A stretch of 64,000 nucleotides of DNA, taken from positions 1,741,501-1,805,500 of the forward strand of contig CATNEN010000024.1 in NCBI GenBank assembly GCA_950097015.1. Direction: 5' to 3'. Under the pieces are notes generated by a model. That model did not search any database and was not told where the DNA came from. It worked only from the letters and a program-made list of their open reading frames with translations. Of this stretch, positions 59,401 to 64,000 are shown piece after piece. Numbering within the stretch: position 1 is the stretch's first letter; every line of letters starts with the position of its first letter. This DNA comes from Macrostomum hystrix (Eukaryota > Platyhelminthes > Macrostomidae). The translations under genes were made by a program, and so were the position numbers.

Positions 59401-62268
59401 GTGGGAGAATAGGGGATGAGAAGGTAGTGGGAGAATAGGGATGAGAAGGTAGTGGGAGAATAGGGGATGATAAGGCAGTGGGAGAATAGGGGATGAGAAG
59501 GTAGTGGGAGAATAGGGATGAGAAGGTAGTGGGAGAATAGGGGATGATAAGGCAGTGGGAGAATAGGGGATTAGAAGGCAGTTGGAGAATAGGGATGAGA
59601 AGGTAGTGGGAGAATAGGGGATGATAAGGCAGTGGGAGAATAGGGGATGAGAAGGTAGTGGGAGAATAGGGATGAGAAGGTAGTGGGAGAATAGGGGGAT
59701 GAGAAGGCAGTGGGAGAATAGGGGATGAGAAGGCAGTGGGAGAATAGGGGATTAGAAGGCAGTTGGAGAATAGGGGATTAGTAGCAGTGGGAGAATAGGG
59801 GCGCAGAAGGCTCTAACCAGAAAAAGCAGGCCTGTCCGCTGCCGGAGGCGGTGTGGTCGCGCAGCACGATCCCGGTGGTCTCAATGCACAGAGTGGACGG
59901 GCTGCCATCCTCCAACTGCAATTGGAGTGCAGGGGGGGGGGTAAAGGAATCGCACTCTGGAGAAAATATAATCGCAATGTTGAAGTCAAAATTTAGAGAA
60001 ATATTGTCTAGACGGAGCTCAGAAAACTACTGGGACAAGTCTATTGAGTACTACATCGATTCAATGGCTAGTTTCCTATTCAGCTAAAAGTACTGTTCAA
60101 TATATTTTGTATACCATCCCATACAATTTGGAATGTTCCGCACTCACCGTGACACGAAATTTCACTCGACCGTAGCCGTCCAGCCACTTCACATGGCTCA
60201 GAAACTGGTACTCGGCCCGGCTGGCCGGCAGGCCCCTAGAAACAGTGAGAGAGGTAGTCAGAGTATACAGGTAGTCAGAAGAGTAGACAAGTAGTCACAA
60301 GAGTAGACAAGTAGTCGGAAGAGTAGACAAGTAGTCGGAAGAGTAGACGGGTAGTCAGGAGAGTAGACAGGTAGTCAGAAGAGTAGACAGGCAGTCAGAA
60401 GAGTAGACAGGTAGTCAGAAGAGCAGACAGGTAGTCAGAAGAGTAGACAGGCAGTCAGGAGAGTAGACAGGTAGTCAGAAGAGTAGACAGGCAGTCAGAA
60501 GAGTAGACAGGTAGTCAGAAGAGCAGACAGGTAGTCAGAAGAGTAGACAGGCAGTCAGGAGAGTAGACAGGTAGTCAGAGTAGACAGGTAGTCAGAAGAG
60601 TAGACGGGTAGTCAGGAGAGTAGACAGGTAGTCAGAAGAGTAGACAGGTAGTCAGAAGAGTAGACAGTTGGTCAGAAGAGTAGACAGGCAGTCCGGAGAG
60701 TAGACAGGTAGTCAGAGTAGACAGGTAGTCAGAAGAGTAGACAGGCAGTCAGAAGAGTAGACAGGTAGTCAGAAGAGCAGACAGGTAGTCAGAAGAGTAG
60801 ACAGGCAGTCAGGAGAGTAGACAGGTAGTCAGAGTAGACAGGTAGTCAGAAGAGTAGACGGGTAGTCAGGAGAGTAGACAGGTAGTCAGAAGAGTAGACA
60901 GGTAGTCAGAAGAGTAGACAGGTAGTCAGAAGAGTAGACAGTTGGTCAGAAGAGTAGACAGGCAGTCCGGAGAGTAGACAGGCAGTCAGAGTAGACAGGT
61001 AGTCAGAAGAGTAGACAGGCAGTCAGAAGAGTAGACAGGTAGTTTCCTGTCAAGTCAAGTCAAGTCAAGTCAAGAACCAGTCAAGAGAGTAGACAGGTAG
61101 TCAGAGTAGACAGTTAGTCAGAAGAGTAGACAAGTAGTCAGAAGAGTAGACAGGTAGTCAGAAGAGTAGACAGGTAGTCAGGAGAGTAGACATGTTGTCA
61201 GAAAAGTAGACAGGTAGCGTGATCATTGAATAGGTAGTGAGATTAGTAGGCACGCGGTGATAAGTGGACAGGTGTTTTGGAGGCTGGTTAGTGAGAAGTA
61301 GGCAGCCGGTGAGCAGCCCAGGCTCACTTGAGCATGCGGTAGATGCTGGCCACCTCGGCGTCTATGCCAGGTCGAAGGTCGGCAAACAGAGCGTAGTTGT
61401 TCAGCGGGAAGCCGCGCTGGTGATCAAAGTCTCCGTGATGCGCTGAAGTGAATTTTTAATAGTCAGCCGGTGCCTTTGCAAATTACAGATTCGTCTGTCA
61501 ATTACTTGTCAATTACTGTCAATTGTCCAATAACTACACATTTTTCTTCAATCTCGCGTCATCAATTTTCTAACAATGACCGATCGGTTAAAATATCATT
61601 TTAAATCTTCAAGCAATCACCTATCAAATCACCTATCAATCTTTAATCAGCCATCTGTTAATCTTCAACCAGTCATATGTCAATCTTCAATCAGTCATAT
61701 GTCAATCTTCAATCAGTCATATGTCAATCTTCAACCAGTCATATGTCAATCTTCAACCAGTCATATGTCAATCTTCAATCAGTCATATGTCAATCTTCAA
61801 TCATTCATCAGTTAATATTTTAGAAATTCTCTGGCAATTATCAAACAATAATTTGTGCATCTTCATTAAAATTCTGAAAGCCAAGGTTAGCAATCTTTCT
61901 CTGGATGGGAGATCAGGCGAGTAACTCACACTGCAGCATCAGGGCAGCCAGCCGGGCCGCTTTGTCTCTGGGCACAGTGACCAGGCCAGCCTGAATGTCC
62001 TGTATCGCCTGCAGAAACACCTGCAAGCTAAATAGTTGAATAGTGGGATTAATTAATTGGAGAAGTGTCAGCATTGAATAAGCCCCCTATTAAAACCGTT
62101 TTTATCATGCATTCTAGCATTCGCCTAAATAAATACTTTCCTATCTATATAGATCGTATGCTCACCGAGTTGACTCAGACAGTTCGCGACAAGGATCGTT
62201 CGGATAGAAGCGAACGGCCAGGAATAGCTGGCAGGACTTCTCCCCAACCAGGTCAGACAGACCGCCGC
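47467..62268 (-). CDS. FERM-domain (band 4.1 superfamily) protein, 5' end beyond window
   Basis: Thirteen minus-strand exons, every phase consistent: 62268-62166, 62027-61930, 61442-61328, 60235-60148, 59915-59818, 57543-57480, 55246-55158, 54639-54439, 54167-54096, 53966-53913, 51136-50663, 50437-50332, 47640-47467 (TGA); 577 residues. Exons 1-7 are most of a FERM domain: LFLAVRFYPNDP, TRLQVFLQAIQDIQAG, LQSHHGDFD, EYQFLSHVKWLDGYGRV, FFWPRIKKFQLKKNRM, then LQELWETCCEHLEFFR, the final FERM helix (family form LWK-C-EHH-FFR). FERM domains link membrane proteins and phosphoinositides to cortical actin. The rest is low-complexity: Gln, Ala and Arg-rich, QEERRRIEF, and a Tyr/Gln/Pro-rich end. No phosphatase, PDZ or kinase domain follows in the window, so an FRMD-like adaptor is likeliest; subfamily unresolved. 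The F1 lobe is missing. Nearly all large introns carry private minisatellites. Confidence 0.9.
47800..48812. repeat. 34-bp minisatellite in last FERM intron
   Basis: About 30 copies of a unit with GGCTGTCTATGGCCGGGGGT followed by GCTGTGGAATGGTA, with composite variants. Confidence 0.93.
49378..50190. repeat. 20-bp minisatellite in last FERM intron
   Basis: About 40 copies of CTCTCCTGACACCCATTATC. A second, unrelated array in the same intron as the 34-bp one. Confidence 0.95.
50495..50640. repeat. 21-bp minisatellite in FERM intron 50438-50662
   Basis: About seven copies of GGGAATCTGCTGAAATCTAG plus one base. The intron is only 225 bases, so the array is about 65% of it. An ORF continues through it from the preceding exon, but the phase-matched donor at 50662-50661 and the next exon argue for splicing. 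Confidence 0.88.
51165..51745. repeat. 25-bp minisatellite with higher-order blocks
   Basis: Units of ~25 bp containing GACCGAGTTTATCCCAATCC, arranged in blocks marked by TGACTGAGTTAATCCCAATA at 51301, 51501 and 51651. In the FERM intron 51137-53912. Confidence 0.9.
51790..51850 (+). repeat. tRNA-like B-box fragment
   Basis: GAGTTCGATTCTCAG resembles a tRNA B box and T arm, but no A box or body was matched. Possibly a truncated SINE head. Confidence 0.3.
52465..53870 (-). repeat. 37-bp family minisatellite, array d
   Basis: About 38 copies of the 37-bp unit; on the plus strand GGAATAGAATGGATTGCTAA then TCTATGCCATGGATGAA, the reverse complement of arrays a-c. It contains an internal ~589-bp duplication (marker ATCAATTTCATGGATAAGG at 52801 and 53390). 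It ends close to the donor of exon 53966-53913. Relative to the FERM gene it is in the sense orientation. Confidence 0.95.
54652..55130 (-). repeat. 37-bp family minisatellite, array e
   Basis: About 13 copies of the 37-bp unit with the TGCCATCTGTGAAGG variant. The intron (54640-55157, 518 bases) is more than 90% array. Sense orientation relative to the FERM gene. Confidence 0.95.
55925..56955 (-). repeat. 37-bp family minisatellite, array f
   Basis: About 28 highly uniform copies of the 37-bp unit in its most diverged form (plus strand GGATTTGAGTGGATTGCTAG then ACTATCCCATGGGAGAA). In the FERM intron 55247-57479, sense orientation relative to the gene. Confidence 0.95.
57650..59805. repeat. 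26-bp minisatellite filling FERM intron
   Basis: More than 80 copies of GGGAGAATAGGGGATGAGAA followed by GGTAGT, with one-base-shorter and GAGCCGCA variants. It fills about 95% of the intron 57544-59817 and ends about 13 bases from the donor of exon 59915-59818. Confidence 0.95.
60242..61230. repeat. 20-bp minisatellite filling FERM intron
   Basis: About 48 copies of GTAGACAGGTAGTCAGAAGA with G/A and 5-base-deletion variants in repeating blocks. It fills the intron 60236-61327. A short (TCAAG)n interruption lies near 61050. Confidence 0.95.
61625..61812. repeat. 22-bp minisatellite
   Basis: About eight copies of TCAATCTTCAATCAGTCATA followed by TG, in the FERM intron 61443-61929. Confidence 0.9.
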
Positions 62269-62284
62269 CTGCGGGTCAGGGTGG

Positions 62285-62765
62285 GAGAAATTCAGGATGG
62301 AGGCTTGAATTTAGAAGGAATTTAGGAGGAAAGCTTGAATTTAGGAGGAAATTAGGAGGAAATTAGGAGGAAATTAGGATGAAAGCTTGAATTTAGGAGG
62401 AAATTCAGGATGAAAGCTTGAATTTAGGAGGAAATTCAGGATGAAAGCTTGAATTTAGGAGGAAATTCAGGATGAAAGCTTGAATTTAGGAGGAAATTCA
62501 GGATGAAAGCTTGAATTTAGGAGGAAATTCAGGATGAAAGCTTGAATTTAGGAGGAAATTCAGGATGAAAGCTTGAATTTAGGAGGAAATTCAGGATGGA
62601 AGCTTGAATTTAGGAGGAAATTCAGGATGGAAGCTTGAATTTAGGAGGAAATTCAGGATGGAAGCTTGAATTTAGGAGGAATTTAGGATGGAAGCTTGAA
62701 TTTACGAGGAATTTAGGATGGAAGCTTGAATTTAGGAGGAAATTCAGGATGGAAACTTGTGCTTT
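62285..62765. repeat. 31-bp minisatellite
   Basis: About 15 copies of GAAAGCTTGAATTTAGGAGG followed by AAATTCAGGAT. It starts about 17 bases upstream (on the minus strand) of the first FERM exon seen. Confidence 0.92.
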
Positions 62766-63515
62766 AGGACGAAAGTTACTTGAAAGTTAAAGTTAAAAGT
62801 TAAAAGTTAAAAGTTACTTGAAATGTGTTTAACGTTACTAGAAATTTCTGTTACATTAAAAATAATGAGGGGCATTTTAATTAATTTCTATACTGTTGAA
62901 GAATTAAAATATGAAATAAATAATTGAAATTTGGTTATTTCAGCAAAAATAAAGACTGGCTTAATCCAAAATTAAACTCTGAACAGTGCCTGTTAAAGTC
63001 AAAAAAGATCATAAAGCAATAGTAAGAGGCCGTTCGGGTGCAGATCTTGACGCAAGAAACTCAAGGCCTTCAGACTTAATTTCCTTTGAAGTGTTAAAAT
63101 AATGAAACAAGAGCTGCAGGAAATAGGTAAGAAGTGGTCCCTCGACAGCGCAAATGACAGACAGATAAGATGGCTGGCACTCAATTAGCAACTCAATTGA
63201 ACTCCGCACTGACTTTGAGTCCCATCTAATAGGTTTGATTAGCGGCATTACCGGCCAGGTGCATCCGAGTGAGCAGATGCCTAAGTTGACTACCCGAACC
63301 TTAAGTATACTTGCCACTGACCGGGCAAAATAATAACCTAAGAATTATTGACGCAATGATAGCTTTTAAGCATTGTTGACAGGAACCAAAGTTCCTCAGC
63401 TTCAAAGACATGTTCGCTGCAGTCCTAGTTTTCTTTGCAATAAAAACAATACCTGAAGTAAATAAAATGAGTCTTGTGGAAGTCCGACAAGACAGCGAAC
63501 AGTCCTGCATTTTAA
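62766..63515. other. Unique part of the upstream FERM intron
   Basis: AT-rich. ORFs at 63009-63317 and 63301-63510 (-) show no FERM F1-lobe resemblance. The N-terminal FERM exons must lie beyond 64000 or be unrecognised here. Confidence 0.45.
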
Positions 63516-64000
63516 ATTCACCAAGCCTGGTCTATGACCTCAATAAAGCCTGGTCTATGACCTACACCAAGCCTGGTCTATGACCTACATCAAGCCTGGT
63601 CTATGACCTACACCAAGCCTGGTCTATGACCTACACCAAGCCAGGACTATGACCTACACCAAGCCAGGTCTATGACCTCCATCAAGCCTGGTCTATGACC
63701 TACATCAAGCCTGGTCTATGACCTACATCAAGCCTGGTCTATGACCTCAATAAAGCCTGGTCTATGACCTACATCAAGCCTGGTCTATGACCTACATCAA
63801 GCCTGGTCTATGACCTCAATAAAGCCTGGTCTATGACCTACATCAAGCCTGGTCTATGACCTCAATAAAGCCTGGTCTATGACCTACATCAAACCTGGTC
63901 TATGACCTACATCAAGCCTGGTCTATGACCTCAATAAAGCCTGGTCTATGACCTACATCAAGCCTGGTCTATGACCTACATCAAGCCTGGTCTATGACCT
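63515..64000. repeat. 23-bp minisatellite running off the right edge
   Basis: About 21 copies of AAGCCTGGTCTATGACCTAC with three further bases; a CCTCAATA variant recurs every few units. Truncated by the window end. Confidence 0.93.

Overview
Eukaryotic (metazoan) genomic DNA. Genes are split by introns with GT..AG borders and consistent reading phases. The families are animal ones: CLCA, DEG/ENaC channel, forkhead/FoxJ1, FERM protein, TMEM134/TMEM230. tRNA-derived SINEs and a nuclear tRNA-Thr gene are present. An invertebrate is likely; a flatworm or other lophotrochozoan would fit, but the species cannot be fixed from sequence alone. All exon models were made by eye from splice signals, phase and family motifs.

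Layout: (1) 793-5656 (+), 3' part of a CLCA-type secreted or membrane protein with a mucin-like stalk encoded by a minisatellite. (2) 5657-8740, intergenic, two G-rich arrays. (3) 8741-21316 (+), a complete DEG/ENaC (ASIC-like) sodium channel, introns filled with tandem arrays. (4) 21317-31726, about 10 kb with no recognisable gene, mostly six tandem arrays. (5) 31727-35136 (-), a FoxJ1-like forkhead factor. (6) 37231-40182 (-), a very divergent AGC/GRK-like kinase. (7) 41062-41133 (-), tRNA-Thr(AGT). (8) about 42767-44234 (+), 3' part of a TMEM134/TMEM230-family membrane protein. (9) 47467-62268 (-), 13 exons of a FERM-domain protein whose 5' end lies beyond the window. These genes do not form a pathway; the common theme is animal epithelium and cilia (channel, channel regulator, cortical FERM adaptor, ciliary regulator), and that may be chance.

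The striking property is tandem repetition. By rough addition about 26 kb (40%) of the window is more than 30 minisatellite arrays, with units from 4 to about 50 bp. Most introns of ordinary size carry their own private repeat, and in several the array is almost the whole intron. Against this background one family stands out: a 37-bp unit with core TAGCAATCCA recurs as six separate arrays plus a 36-bp relative and solitary monomers. In every intronic case it has the same orientation relative to host-gene transcription. This dispersed, strand-biased 37-bp family is the best candidate here for an undescribed element.
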